Positions 27,830 through 39,757 of a stretch of 64,000 nucleotides of DNA are shown piece by piece. Each line of letters opens with the position of its first letter. The stretch's first letter is position 1. Under the pieces are notes generated by a model. The model was not told the origin of the DNA. It saw nothing but the letters and a program-made list of their open reading frames with translations, and made no database searches. Source of the DNA: Aristolochia californica (lineage: Eukaryota > Streptophyta > Magnoliopsida > Piperales > Aristolochiaceae); contig JARWKL010000009.1 of NCBI GenBank assembly GCA_029961685.1, forward strand, positions 21,385,237-21,449,236. The letters are read 5' to 3'. A program made the translations under genes and the position numbers.

Positions 27830-30800
27830 TGGCTATATCAATATATAAAAACTGAAAAGAGTTTACAATCCCTTAAAATTATAGACACTTTTTTGAATTA
27901 TCTCGCTCTACATTTTTGCATTGTGCATTTCCATTTTAGATGTATACTTTTTTTTTTAAAACAAAACTTGAGTTTTCACTTTTCCCTTCATCTCGTACAC
28001 AAAAAAGACATAAAAGGCAAATAGATCACAACGAAATGAAAATTTTAGAGTTTATGTATGGAAAAAAATTAAAGCAATAAAAAATGTAAGTAAAGAAAAT
28101 TTATTCACACACCACAAATGAACACAAAAGTTTTGTTATCCAAGTTTGGGAAATTCCCCTAGTTCAACCCCAATAGTTGGGAATTTTGTAAGAAAGAGAT
28201 TTTTCTACACATGTTTTAAAAAATGGATATGCATGCTAGAAACATGTTAAAGATGCAAAGGACCTGTGGATCCAAACTTTTTAAAGAGAATAACAAACGC
28301 TCATTAAATTCTCAAGTGAACGTGTGGTGGGATATTTACCCGAGTCAAACAAGCCGTTATTTTGCCCATTTTAAAAAAGCTTACGTAACTGTCATAGATG
28401 ATTGTAAAGTGATTTATCATGTGTAACGGGCTATATTTTTGTAATGAATGACTTATGGATTTGGAGTCAACACTCAGTTAAAAATCCCCCGCCTCTCCCT
28501 TTTTCCAACGATTGTAAAACCTAATATATAAAAACTAAAAAGAATTTACAAACCCTAAAAATTTAAGACAATTTTTGGAATAATGTCGCTCTATATTTGT
28601 GCATTGTGCATTTCCATTTTAGATGTATACTTTTTTATTAAATCAAAAAGGAGTTTTCACTTTTCCCTTCATATCAAAGAAAAAAAAGAGATAAGAGGCA
28701 AATAGATCACAACGTAATTAAAATTCTAGTGTTTATGTATGGAAAAAATTGAAAGCGATAACAAATGTAAGTAAAGACAATTTATTCACACACCACAAAT
28801 GTACACAAAAGTTTTTTAATCCAAGTTTGGGAAATTTTACAAGAAATAGGTTTTTCTTCACATGTTTTACAAAATGGATATGCATGCTCAAAACATTTTA
28901 AAGATGCAAATGACCTATGAATCCAAATCTTTTAGAGAGAATTACAAACGCTCATTAAATTCTCAATTGAACATGCAATTGGATAGTTACCCGACTCAAA
29001 CAAGCCATTAATTTGCCCATTTACAAAAAGTTGACCTAACGATCATAGATGATTGTAAAGTGATTTATCATGCGCAACGGGCTATATTTTTGTGAGGAAT
29101 GACTTATGGATTGGGAGTCAACACTCAGTTAAAAATCCCCCACCTCCCCCTTTTTCCGATGATTGCAAAACCTAATATATAAAAACTAAAAATATTTTAC
29201 AATCTCTAAAAATTATAGACACATTTTTGAATTATCTCGCTCTACATTTGTGCATTGTGCATTTCAATTTTAGATGTATACTTTTTTCTTCAATCAAAAC
29301 ATGAGTTTTCACTTTTCCATTCATCTCGTAGACAAAAAAGAGATAAATGGCAAATAGATCACAACGAAATGAAAATTTTAGAGTTTATGTATTGAAAAAA
29401 TTTAAAGCAATAACAAATGTAAGTAAATAAAATTTATTCACACACCACAAATGAACACAAAAGTTTTGTTATCCAAGTTTGGTAAATTCCATTAGTTCAA
29501 ACCCAATAGCTATGAATGTTAATAAGAAAGAGATTTTTCTACATATCTCTTAAAAAGTGGATATGTATGCTTGAAACATGTTAAAGATGCAAATGACCTG
29601 TGGATCTAAACCTTTTAAAGAGAATAACAAATGCTCATTAAATTCTCAAGTGAACGTGCGGTGGGATATTTACCCGAGTCAAACAAGCCATTATTTTGCC
29701 CATTTACAAATAGCTGACCTAACGATCATAGATGATTGTAAAGTAATTTATCATGTGTAATGGGCTACATTTTTGTAAGGAATGACTTATGAATTGAGAG
29801 TCAACACTCAGTTAAGAATCCCACGGCTCCCCTTTTTCCCGACAATGGCTATATCAATATATAAAAATTAAAAAAAGTTTACAATCCTTTAAAATTATAG
29901 ACACATTTTTGAATTTTCTCGCTCTAAATTTTTGCATTGTGGATTTCAATTTTAGATGTATACTTTTTTTAAAAAACAAAACTTGAGTTTTCACTTTTCC
30001 CTTCATCTTGTAGACAAAAAAGACATAAAAGGCAAATAGATCACAACGAAATGAAAATTTTAGAGTTTATGTAAGGAAACAATTTAAAGCAATAAAAAAT
30101 GCAAGTAAAGAAAATTAATTCACACACCACAAATGAACACAAAAGTTTTGTTATCCAAGTTTTGGAAATTCCCCTAGTTCAACCCCAATAGTTGGGAATT
30201 TTGTAAGAAAGAGATTTTTCTACACATGTTTTAAAAAATGGATATGCATGCTTAAAAAAAGTTAAAGATGCAAAGGACCTGTGGATCCAAACTTTTTAAA
30301 GAGAATAACAAACGCTCATTAAATTCTCAAGTGAACGTGTGGTGGGATATTTACTGGAGTCAAACAAGCCGTTATTCTGCCCATTTAAAAAAAGTTGATG
30401 TAACTGTCATACAGGATTGTAAAGTGATTTATTATGTCTAACGGGCTATATTTCATATGGAATGACTTCTGGATTCGGAGTCAACACTCAGTCAAAAATC
30501 CCCCTACCTCTCTCTTTTTCTAACGATTGCAAAACCTAATATATTTAAACAAAAAAGAATTTACAAACCCTAAAAATTTAAGACAGTTTTTGGAATAATC
30601 TCGCACTACATTTGTGCATTGTTCATTTCCATTTTAGATGTATAATTTTTCTTAAATCAAAACATGAGTTTTCACTTTTCCCTTCATCTCATAGACAAAT
30701 AGGAGATAAGAGGCAAATAGATCCCAATGTAATGAAAATTCTAGAGTTTATGTATGGAAAAATTTGAAAGTGATAACAAATGTAAGTAAAGAAAATTTAT

Positions 30801-31900
30801 TCAAATACCACAAATGAACACAAAAGTTTTGTTATCCAAGTTTGGGAAATTCTACAAGTTCAAACACCCAAAAAGCATGGAATTTTATAAGATAGAGATA
30901 TTTTTACACACGTTTTAAACAATGGATATACATGCTTGAAACATTTTAAAGATGCAAATGACCGATGGATCCAAACCTTTTAAAGAGAATTACAAACGCT
31001 CATTAAATTCTCAAGTGAACGTGCAGTTGGATATTTACCCGAGTCAAACAAGCCAGTATTTTGCCCATTTACAAAAACCTGACCTAACGATCACAGATGA
31101 TTGCAAAGTGATTTATCATGCATAATGGGCTATGTTTTTTTAAACAATGACTTATAGATTGGGAGTCAACACTCAGTTAAAAATCCCCCACCTCCCCCTT
31201 TTCCCGACTATTACAAAACCTAATATATAAAAACTAAAAAGATTTTACAATCTCTAAAAATTACAGACACTTTTTTGAATTATCTCGCTCTACATTTTTG
31301 CATTGTGCAGTTCAATTTTAGATGTATACTTTTTTCTTAAATCAAAACTTGAGTTTTCCCTTTTCCCTTCACTCGTAGACAAAAAAGAGATAAATGGCAA
31401 ATAGATCACAACGAAACTAAAATTTTAGAGTTTATGTATGGAAAATATTTTAGGAAATAAAAAATTTAAGAAAAAAATATTTATTCACACACCACAAATG
31501 AACACAAAAGTTTTGTCATCCAAGTTTGGGAAATTCCACTAGTTCAACCCCAATAACTGGGAGAATATAAGATAGAGATTTTTCTGCACATGTTTTAAAA
31601 AATGAACATGCATGTTTGAAACATGTTAAAGATTCAAATGACCTATGAATATAAAAATTTTAAAGAGAATAACAAACGCTCATTAAATTCTCAAGTGAAC
31701 GTGCGGTGGGATATTTACCCGAGTCAAACAAGCCATTATTTTGCCCATTTAAAAAAAGGTAACCTAAATATCATAGATGATTGTAAAGTGATTTATCATA
31801 CGTAATGGGCTATACTTTTGTGAGGAAGTACTTATGGATTGGGAGTCAACACTCAGTTAAAAATCCCCCACCTCCCCTTATTTCGACGATTGAAAAACCT
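27830..31900 (+). repeat. Two copies of a three-monomer higher-order repeat (~2.02 kb)
   Basis: Private variants recur at a constant offset of about 2010-2050 bp: GGCTATATCAATATATAAAA at 27831 and 29847; a TTCCCCTAGTTC plus GTTGGGAATTTTGTAAG block at 28151 and 30166; AAAGGACCTGTGGATCC near 28256 and 30272; GAATTTACAAACCC near 28551 and 30560; CACAACGTAATTAAAATTCTAG near 28700 with a near match at 30720; GAATTACAAACGCTC near 28940 and 30988; and a GATTTTACAATCTCTAAAAA-type stretch near 29190 and 31240. The three monomers inside each unit differ from one another at these places, so the unit is a trimer. Confidence 0.8.
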
Positions 31901-33900
31901 AATATATAAAAACTAAAAAGAGTTTACAATCTATAATAATTACAGACACTTTTTGGAATTATCTCGCTCTACATTTGTGCATTGTGCATTTCCATGTTAG
32001 ATATATACTTTTTTCTTAAATCAAAACTTGAGTTTTCACTTTTCCCTTTATCTTGTAGACAAAAAAGAGATAAAAGGCAAAGAGATTACAACGAAATGAA
32101 AATTTTAGAGTTTATGTATGGAGAAAATTTAAAGCAATAAAAATGTAAGCAATGAAAATTTATTCACACACCACAAATGAACTCAAAAGTTTTGTTATCC
32201 AAGTTTGAGAAATTCCACTAGTTCAACCTCAATTGCTTGAAATTTTATAAGAATGATTTTTCTACAGATGTTTTAGAAAATGGATATGCGTGCTCTAAAC
32301 ATGATGAAGATGAAAATGACCTACGGATCGAAACCTTTTAAAGAGAAAAACAAACGCTCATTAAATTCTCAAGTGAGTGTGCGGTGGGATATTTACCCGA
32401 GTCAAACAAGCCATTTTTTTGCCCATTTACAAAAAGTTGACCTAACGATCATAGATAATTGTAAACTGACTTATCATGTGTAATGGGCTATATTTTTTTA
32501 AGGAATGATTTATGGATTGGAAGTCAACACTAGGTTAAAAATCCCCTGCCTCCCCCATTTCCTGATGATTGCAAAACCTAATATCTGAAAATTTAAAATA
32601 GTTTAAAATTCCTAAAAATTACAGTTTCTTATTGGAATCATCTCGTTCTACATTTGTGCATTGTGCATTTCCTTTTTAGATGTAAACTTTTTTTCTTAAA
32701 TAAAAACATAGTGTTTTCACTTTTCCCTTCATCTCGTAAACAAACAAGAGATAAATGGCAAACAGATCACAAAAAAATCAAAATTTTAGAGTTTACGTAT
32801 GGAAAAAATTTAAAGCAATAAGAAATTTAAGTAAAGAAAATTTATTCACGCACCACAAATGAACACAAAAGTTTTGTTATCCATGATTGGGAAATTCCAC
32901 TAGTTCAACCCCAGTAGCTTGTAATTTTATAAGAAATAGATTTTTCTGTACATGTTTTAAAAAATGGATATGCATGCATGAAACATGGTAAAGATACGAA
33001 TGACCTCAGGATCCTCACATTTTAAAAAGAATAACAAATGCTCATTAAATTCTCAAGTGAACGTGCGGTGGGATATTTACCTGAGTCAAACAAGACATTA
33101 TTTATCCCATTTAAAAAAAACTAACATAACGATCATAGATGATGGTAAAGTGATTTATCATGCGTAACGGGATATATTTATGTAAGGAATGACATATGGA
33201 TTGGGAGTCAACACTTAATTAAAAATCCCCGCCTTCCCCTTTTCGCGACGATTGCGAAACCAAATATATCAAAACTAAAATGAGTTTACATTCCCTAAAA
33301 ATTACTGTCACTTTTTGGAATTATCTCCTTCTACAATTGTGCAATGTGCATTTCCATTTTAGATGTATACTTTTTTCTTCATTCAAAACTTGAGTTTTCA
33401 GTTTTTCCTTCATCTCGTAAACAAAAAAGAGATAAAAGGCAAATAGGTCACAATGAAATGAAAAATTTAAGAGTATATGTATCGAAAAAATTTAAAGCAA
33501 TAACAAATGTAAGTAAAGAAAATTTATTCACACACAAAAAATGAACACAAAAGTTTTGAGATCCAAGTTTTGGAAATTCCACTAGTTCAACCCCAATAGC
33601 TTGGAATTTTATAAGAATGAGATTTTTCTACATATGTTTTAAAAAATTGATATGCATGCTTGAAACATGTTGAAGATGCAAACTACCTATGGATCCAAAC
33701 CTTTAAAAGAGAATAACAAACGCTCATTAAATTCTTATGCGAACATGCGGTCAGAGATTTACCAGTCAAACGAGCCATTATTTTGCCAATTTGCAAAAAG
33801 CTGACATAAAGATCATAGATTATTTTGAAGTAATTAATCATGCGTAAGGGGCTATTTTTTTTAAGGAATGACTTATGGATTGGGAGTCAATACACAATTA

Positions 33901-34000
33901 AAAATCCCTCTCCTCCCCCTTTTCCCGATGTTTGCAAAACCTAATATATAAAAATCCTTTGCCTCCCCCTTTTCCCGACGTTTGCAAACCCTAATATATA
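33901..34000 (+). repeat. 50-bp tandem duplication of the C-rich box
   Basis: 33901-33950 and 33951-34000 are successive copies of the segment running from AAAATCC through the C-rich tract (CTCCCCCTTTTCCCGA) to CTAATATATA, with a few substitutions (for example GATGTTTG against GACGTTTG). The duplication also doubles the TATATA element. It lies about 280 bp upstream of the pararetrovirus insertion. Confidence 0.9.
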
Positions 34001-34279
34001 AAAACTAAAAAGATTTTACAATCCCTAAAAATTACAGACACTTTTTGGAATTATCTTGCTCTACATTTTTAAATTATACATTTTCATTTTAGTTGTATAC
34101 TTTTTTCTTAAATCAAAACTTGAGTTTTCACTTTTCCCTTCATCTCGTAGACAAAAAAGAGATAAAAGGAAAATGGATCACAACGAAATGAAAATTTTAG
34201 AGTTTATGTATGGAAAAAATTTAAAGCAATAACAAATGTAAGTAAAGAAAATTTATTCACACACCATAAATGAACACAT

Positions 34280-34970
34280 TTATTTCACTTTACTTTATTT
34301 AGTAATAATCAATTAAACCTCCTTAACCCTAGAATATTATATAGAATAGGACCATTAAACTTTAATACTGGATTATTCAGACATTATAGAGAAATCCAAA
34401 TCAACTGTGTAGGACAAGATTCTATTAATATTAACTTAATAGAAAAATAGGCTTTTAGAGAAATTAAGAAATTATATACTTTAATTCATTTAGGATTAAT
34501 TGCAATAGGAGTTAAAGGATTAGGACGAAAACATCTAGGAACCAGGACTTTAGTTAGCATCTATGATGATATATGGGCAGATCCTAAAAAGGCAATGTTA
34601 GGAATCACCGAAGTAGATATGAATCAGAATGGAGGAATATTTTATTGCTCCCCAGATTTCGTTATTGGGTTACAAGATTTTAGAAAATATATTAAAATAG
34701 GTATTCGAACAAAAGGATATGAATCCTTTTTAGGAAACAATCTTTTGTTATGTATAGGATTTTTAAGAAGATGTACTTGTTCCAGTACTACTAGGTTCAA
34801 GGTTAAAATAGATGATGTAGTTAATTTAATAGGAAATAAAGGAATAAATTTAATTAAACCTATTAAATATTTCCAAAATATTTTTGCAGGATTAGAATGG
34901 AATCTTAAATTTTGAGAACAAAAAGTAATCAGTCCTGAAGAAAGTCATGTATACAGATACAAAAGGTAAT
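34280..34970 (+). pseudogene. Movement protein (30K superfamily) fragment
   Basis: In viruses of this family the protein enlarges plasmodesmata for cell-to-cell passage. The frame is open from the left junction (34280) with a TAG at 34448 and a TGA at 34913. The best preserved part, about 34510-34720, has the sequence GTRTLVSIYDDIWADP, a conserved Asp in EVDMNQNGG, and IGIRTKGYE, the pattern of caulimovirid and badnavirus movement proteins. The N-terminus is lost at the junction. After 34913 the reading continues for some 15 codons and then a frameshift near 34965 moves it one frame forward. The lack of a clean end before the next domain suggests that movement and coat proteins were one polyprotein, but the damage prevents certainty. 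Confidence 0.83.
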
Positions 34971-35156
34971 ATAAACGTTAGATTTAATAGCTATGAACAA
35001 AAGAATACAGAAGACACAGAATCAATTTCTAGTGAAAATTATGACTTAGTCAATATAGAATTAGAAACATATGAGATAATATATCCTAAAGAACTAGAAT
35101 TAAAATTATCAGAAAGGGAACTTCTTCATCTTGAAGAAGATCGGATAAAAAAATAG
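34947..35156 (+). pseudogene. Linker between movement and coat protein domains (remnant)
   Basis: Open for 69 codons in a frame different from the movement protein fragment and from the coat protein that follows. It is rich in Glu, Asn and Ser (for example KNTEDTESISSENYD, then KELELKLSERELLHLEE) and acidic, like the variable region between the two domains in other caulimovirids. No fold or motif is recognised. A second frameshift lies in the A-rich stretch at about 35146-35158, after which the coat protein frame begins. Starting at the internal ATG at 34947 is arbitrary; it is probably not a natural start. Confidence 0.6.
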
Positions 35157-35160
35157 AAAA

Positions 35161-36288
35161 ATAAAAGAAGAAGAGTACCTATACTATGATAATGAAGCTA
35201 ATATTAGAATAGAAAAAATGTCCTTAGAACCAAAAGAAGATGAAAAAATAGAAAGAGAAGAAACCTTAACTATTAAAGAATATATGGATGAAGAAAGTTC
35301 TAACACTATTCCCAGAAATAGATATACTACTTACCCAAGAACTCCTCCTAGGGAAGTATATTACTCAGGTAATATGCCAAGGATTCCTTAGAGTGACCCA
35401 GTGACTTTTGATCGTAAGATACATCCTAAAGGAAAAAGAAAAGAAATAGAAAGACCTATAAAATTCCAAGAAATGGGCGAAGGAAAAATTCTTAATCTTT
35501 CAGCCCATGATCCTCAAGAATGGACGACTGTATTAGATCTCTAGAAAAACCAAGTTGTCTCAGACTATATCCAGAACTTTCAATCCCAAGATGTAGAAGA
35601 AATGTATAGATATTTAGAAACATTTTTAGGCGAAAGCATAAAAGCTTTATGGGAAAGTTATAAAAGAGGTAATCCAGAAGAATTTGGTCATTTAATGAGT
35701 CTACGATCTAACCCATATAATTTTGTTAATAAAGTTTACCAATTAGTAACAGGAGATGATCCTAATCTAGGATTTGTTACATTAAAAAAAGATGCAGTAG
35801 TTTATTTAGAACAACTTAGTTTACATAACTACAAATATGTGAAGAAATTTCTTCAAGATTACTTCTATTATACCTGTATTTCAGGAAATGCCTTCAACAA
35901 AGATTTAGGTACAAAATTGTTTAGAAAATTACCAGGAGTTTTCGAGAAAGAAATTTATGATAAATGGAAAAACTTAGAAATAGCAAATCCTACAACAGTT
36001 TATTCAATAGGACAAAGAAAAAAAATTATTATGACTATCCTCCAAGAAAAATGTACAAACATCCAAATACAAAGACAACTTAAAGGAGATGACTTTGGGT
36101 TCTGTAAACAGCTATACACCACCCAAGCTTATGGTTTAAAAGACTCAGGACAAAAAACCAAGAAAACATAAGAGATATTTCAAAAAAGGATATTTTATCC
36201 AAAGAGGAAAAAGTAGAAACCTTATTTAAACAAAGATAGACATGTTAGAAGGTTTAATCCAAAAAGACCCTAAAAGAATAAACTGTCT
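35161..36288 (+). pseudogene. Coat protein domain of caulimovirid polyprotein
   Basis: The capsid subunit region. The frame starting at 35161 runs on through the polymerase. In-frame stops fall at 35389 (TAG), 35542 (TAG), 36169 (TAA), 36214 (TAG) and 36271 (TAA). The longest open stretch, 35602-36171 (189 codons), contains YLETFLGESIKALWESYK, a hallmark of caulimovirid coat proteins, then a helix-rich Lys/Tyr-rich segment. An acidic Glu-rich part precedes the core (35161-35320) and a Lys/Arg-rich part follows it (36172-36285) just before the zinc finger, as usual for capsid proteins of this family that bind nucleic acid. No indel is seen in this domain; the damage is by stop codons. Confidence 0.8.
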
Positions 36289-36330
36289 TGCTATATTTGT
36301 GGTCAAACCGAACATTTTGCTAATACTTGT
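36289..36330 (+). pseudogene. CCHC zinc finger (retroviral-type knuckle)
   Basis: The 14 residues CYICGQTEHFANTC fit CX2CX4HX4C exactly, the nucleic-acid-binding knuckle found at the C-terminus of caulimovirid coat proteins and retroviral nucleocapsids. All four zinc ligands are intact. It is in the same frame as the coat protein upstream and the polymerase downstream and is preceded by a basic region. Confidence 0.92.
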
Positions 36331-37407
36331 CCCAAAAGACAAAATATTAACTCTAGAAGATCTACCCTTGTAGAGAATGTACAACACGACCTTATAGAAC
36401 TCGACGAATATATGTCAGATACAAAATCCATTTATAGCATTGTAAGTATACAAAATGCTCCTCCAAACTCTTCAGATTCAGATGAAGACTTAGTCCTAGA
36501 CATAGAAGAAAATCTTGACCTTATGGATACAACTTCAGAATGTACACAAACATGATCTTGAAATACTGGGTTAGACAGAAACCCTTATTTTAAGTGTGCC
36601 TAGTATCCCAGTAAGAAATAGAGAGCCAAGTGCAATCAGTGTTTCTTAGAACTTGTAGACCAGACTATCCATAATAGGATACATAACACATAGCTAGATA
36701 ACATGGCCAGAAAAATAGAAAACTGCGAAGCAGATTACTCTCCTAAAACATAGATTAGATACAATAGAAAAAGATTCCTAGATGGTACTTGTAACCCATA
36801 TACCACCGATTTTGATGAAGGTAAGATCCAATTTTTTACAAATTACTCCACCTTTTCTGGATCTTATTCTTTACCATTGACATGGGTTAGAGACCTCAAA
36901 CTAAAAGTAGACTTTATTTTAGGCCTTAATTCCATCTTACATAATAATGGTTCCCATACTATTTACTGAGACTATTTACAATTCCACAAGAACTCTAGTA
37001 CTATTCCAGTCCAAACCACTTATTCTCCTACTCTCACCTCTTCAGTAGAGCGTGGTGGTCCCCTAGTAGCCAAAGAAAAAGAAGAAAAATAAACCACTAG
37101 TTGTCAATGCCCAATTACAGGAAGTTGCTAGCAAACTAACAATCCTACTAATTTAGCATTAGAACAACAATTAGATAATAATATTGTTAAACTAGATAAT
37201 AAATTATAATACTACTCATAAATAGATGAAGCCTTCACAGAAGTCCCTATCCAACAATCTCAGACTTTTCCTGAAGCAATAGTACATACAAACCTATTCC
37301 AAGTTTCAGTCCAACCTGAGCCATACATACAACCACTACCAAGTCCTCAGGATTACCCAAAAGAGATAATAGGAGAAGATGAAGATATGGATGATTGGAT
37401 AAAATGA
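36331..37407 (+). pseudogene. Cys-rich and aspartic protease region, heavily interrupted
   Basis: This interval joins the zinc finger to the reverse transcriptase in the same frame. It first encodes an acidic stretch (about 36360-36540), then a Cys-containing segment (YFKCA, KCNQCF) and then a region whose VDFILGLNSIL (near 36910) resembles the hydrophobic-Leu-Gly motif near the end of retroviral-type aspartic proteases. I could not find the catalytic D-T/S-G triad, which may be mutated. It holds the densest stops of the element: TGA 36553, 36559, 36967 and 37405; TAG 36601, 36619, 36691, 36751 and 37129; TAA 37090, 37207 and 37219. The protease call is mainly from position in the polyprotein. 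Confidence 0.55.
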
Positions 37408-38466
37408 ATGATAGACTTAGATTACACATTCCTAGATACAGAGAAACTTTATTTAGAAATAATTAATGTTCACCACAAAGATAAACATCACTTACAGCAT
37501 ATTATAGACAAATTAGACCAATTAGAATATTTTGGAGAAAATTCCTTGAAGCATTGGGAAAATAATCATATACAGTGTAGATTAGAATTATTAAAACCTA
37601 ACTATATTGTCAAAACAGCCAATATAGAAGCTACTAATCTAGACAAGGAAGATTTTAAGCTTCATATCAATGAATTGTTAAATCTAGGAATTATTAGAAA
37701 ATCTATAAGTCCTCATAGATCAGCAGCTTTTATAGTCAGAAAACATAGTGAACAAAAAAAAGGAAAATCTAGAATGGTTATTAATTATAAAAGGTTAAAT
37801 GATAATACTGTCACATATAGTTATAATATACACGATAAGTCTCAATTAATTAATAGGATTCAAGATAAAAGAATATTTAGCAAGTTTGATTGTAAAATAG
37901 GATTTTGGCAGGTCAAAATGCACCTTGATAGTATAGAATGGACAACATTCACATGTCCATAAGGACATTTTGAATGGCTAGTCATGCCCTTTGGTTTAAA
38001 AAATGCTCTTGTTATTTTCCAAAGGAAAATTGATAATATATTTAAGAAATATGACACATTTGTCCTAGTCTACATATATGACATCTTAGTGTTTAGTAAA
38101 AATATTGAAGAACATATAGGTCATTTACAATTAGTATTAGCTACCTTTATGCAAGAAGGAATTATTATTAGTAAAACAAATATTGAATTATTCAAAGAAT
38201 ATATAAAATTCTTAGGAGTAAATATAGGACAAGGACAAATAGAATTACAAGAACATATTTCTAAGAAGATATTAGAAATGCCAGACTATTTATCCGATAC
38301 AAAACAGCTTCAAAGATTTTTAGGATTAGTTAATTATACCAGACCTTTTATAAAAGATATAGGAAAAATCATTGGCCCATTATATGGAAAAACCTCTCCT
38401 ACTGGCCAAAAGTTTTTTAACCAAGAAGATAAGAATTTGGTCAAAAAAGTTAAAGAGAAAATCTAA
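37408..38466 (+). pseudogene. Reverse transcriptase domain, catalytic motif damaged
   Basis: The domain copies pregenomic RNA into DNA in functional relatives. In order it shows LGIIRKSISPHRSAAFIV, SRMVINYKRLN, FSKFDCKIGFWQVKMH (motif A with its Asp), a TAA at 37960, then FEWLVMPFGLKNA (motif B) and VYIYDILVFSKN (motif C). In functional enzymes motif C reads Y-x-D-D; here the first Asp is Tyr, so the enzyme would be inactive even without the stops. FLGVNIGQGQIELQ and LQRFLGLVNYTRPFI follow as in the thumb/connection part. The frame is unbroken across the TAA at 37960 and ends at a TAA at 38464 before RNase H. Confidence 0.96.
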
Positions 38467-38943
38467 ACCTTGCCAAAATTACAAATGCCTTTAGATTCTG
38501 CTTATCTCATAATAGAAACCAACAACAGTAACTTAGGATGGGAAGGTGTTCTTATTGCCAAACCTCACAAGTATAGTGAAAAAGAACAAGAAAAAATTTG
38601 TAGTTATGCTAGTGGAAAATTTTAGGAAAAAGGAAATATGAGTAGCATAGATTCTGAGATACTAGCTGTAATCTATTCTTTAGAATCATTTAGATTATTT
38701 ATCATTAACATATTTATCATTAACAAACAAGAATTTACACTAAGAACAGACTGCGAAGCAATTGTAAAATACTTTCAAAGAAGCAAAGAAAAAAAAATAA
38801 GCAGAAGAAGGTGGTTAAATCTTGTAGATATTATTACTGGAAATGGATATAAAATTGAATTTGAACATATTAAAGGTAAAAACAATAGTCTTGCAGATAC
38901 TCTTAGTAGAAGGTTTTTAAACTCAAAACTTATGGTTAATTGA
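38467..38943 (+). pseudogene. RNase H domain, end of polyprotein
   Basis: Removes RNA from the RNA:DNA hybrid in functional relatives. The same frame as the reverse transcriptase continues, with a TAG at 38623. Seen in order: IIETNNSNLGWEGVL, where family members have a catalytic Asp in the T-D-A-S position and this copy has Asn; YASGKF; SIDSEILAVIYSLE with the catalytic Glu; LRTDCEAIVKYF with its Asp; and GKNNSLADTLSRR with the final Asp. Three of four acidic positions remain. The TGA at 38941 is at the natural end of the family domain and probably the genuine polyprotein stop, since the next frame starts 4 nt later. Confidence 0.92.
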
Positions 38944-38947
38944 AGAG

Positions 38948-39757
38948 ATGGATTTTCAAGACCAAGGCTCTTCCAGACCTTCTTCTTCCAAATTTAATAA
39001 TTATGGACAAGAATTTATTAGTTTTGGTAATCAGAAATTAGTAGTTTTCCCTAAATTTAATATTACATTTAAGACTTTACCAAATATTTCTGTTACAAAA
39101 GAAGAACAATGTTTGTTAGACAATTTATGGCTTTCGTATCAGAGAATTCCAAAAGACCAGAAATAGTTTTTAGCTAGTATTAATAGGCTTTCAAAATATT
39201 TTTCTCAGAAAAAGAAAAGTTTTAATTTCTATGTAGTCTTCCAAGGTCACACTCTAGGTGTCTTTCATTCCTGGACAGAAGTCGTAGAAAGTATCCTAAA
39301 CTTCAAAATACCTATTTACAAAGGCTTTAATAATTTACAAGAAGCATTGGAAGCAGCCAAGTTAACTATTGGCACCAATTACTACATAGCCCCTAACTTG
39401 AGACATGTGAGAGAAGACCAAGTGTCCTATGGCGTGGCTAAGGACAATAAAAGAATTATTTTTTGTGATCATTGTGATACTTTAGCATGAAATTTTCAAT
39501 GGCTGAATGAAAAAAGAAGACTCCTAGAAGAGAAAAATGATTTCCAAAAAGAATATATCAAGACAATGGAAGAAGAAAATAGAAGACTCAAGGCCAAGGT
39601 AACATGTACTATTTGTACCTAGATCCATACGAGTGAAGGGTTTTCACTAGCTAGTCCGGCTCAAATGGCAGCTGGTAAAGACAAATCAAGTCCATTGATG
39701 GTAGGACATTTTGCCAAAAATGTCAGAAAAAAAGAAGAAAGACAAACAACAGACTGA
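38948..39757 (+). pseudogene. Transactivator/viroplasmin (caulimovirus inclusion-body, gene VI type) frame
   Basis: Begins with ATG at 38948, 4 nt after the polyprotein stop, in another frame. The first 72 codons are Ser/Asn-rich; a TAG at 39164 follows. The region about 39215-39350 encodes FYVVFQGHTLGVFHSW and IPIYKGFNNLQEALEAAK, the characteristic pattern of the caulimovirus gene VI (viroplasmin) domain, also related to the hybrid-binding domain of cellular RNases H1. A CDHCD and, after a TGA at 39488, a charged stretch (LLEEKNDFQKEYIKTMEEEN) likely to be a coiled coil follow, then CTICT and a TAG at 39620. In relatives this protein forms inclusion bodies and supports reinitiation of translation on polycistronic viral RNA. 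The frame ends at TGA 39755, probably after a frameshift. Confidence 0.8.

Larger units (their letters stand above)
21214..34277 (+). repeat. Satellite array block D, ~680-bp monomers, plus orientation
   Basis: About 19 monomers with landmarks near 21386, 22070, 22768, 23448, 24130, 24812, 25495, 26172, 26853, 27540, 28223, 28874, 29557, 30237, 30924, 31600, 32280, 32963 and 33646. Most copies carry the short form AGTTCAACCCC at a site where many block A and late block E copies read AGTTCAACAACCCC, so this is a partly distinct subfamily. The block is interrupted at 34277, within AATGAACACA, by the pararetrovirus copy. No gene is seen in it. Confidence 0.95.

Noticed and set aside
162..34000. 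Dozens of 60-119 codon open frames across the satellite, on both strands
   Set aside because: They repeat with the 680-bp period, vary by drift, often lack one end through indels, and have no recognisable domain. I treat them as satellite sequence; the recurring frame is reported as a finding only.
37247..38057. Minus-strand frames of 60-65 codons under the polymerase, and similar ones at 39787-40132
   Set aside because: They are antisense shadows of the viral reading frames, with no domain of their own.
39130..39150. TATCAGAG text resembling part of a tRNA-Met primer-binding site
   Set aside because: It lies within the start of the viroplasmin frame, matches only about 8 bases, and the expected site should be in the leader or intergenic region, which is absent here.
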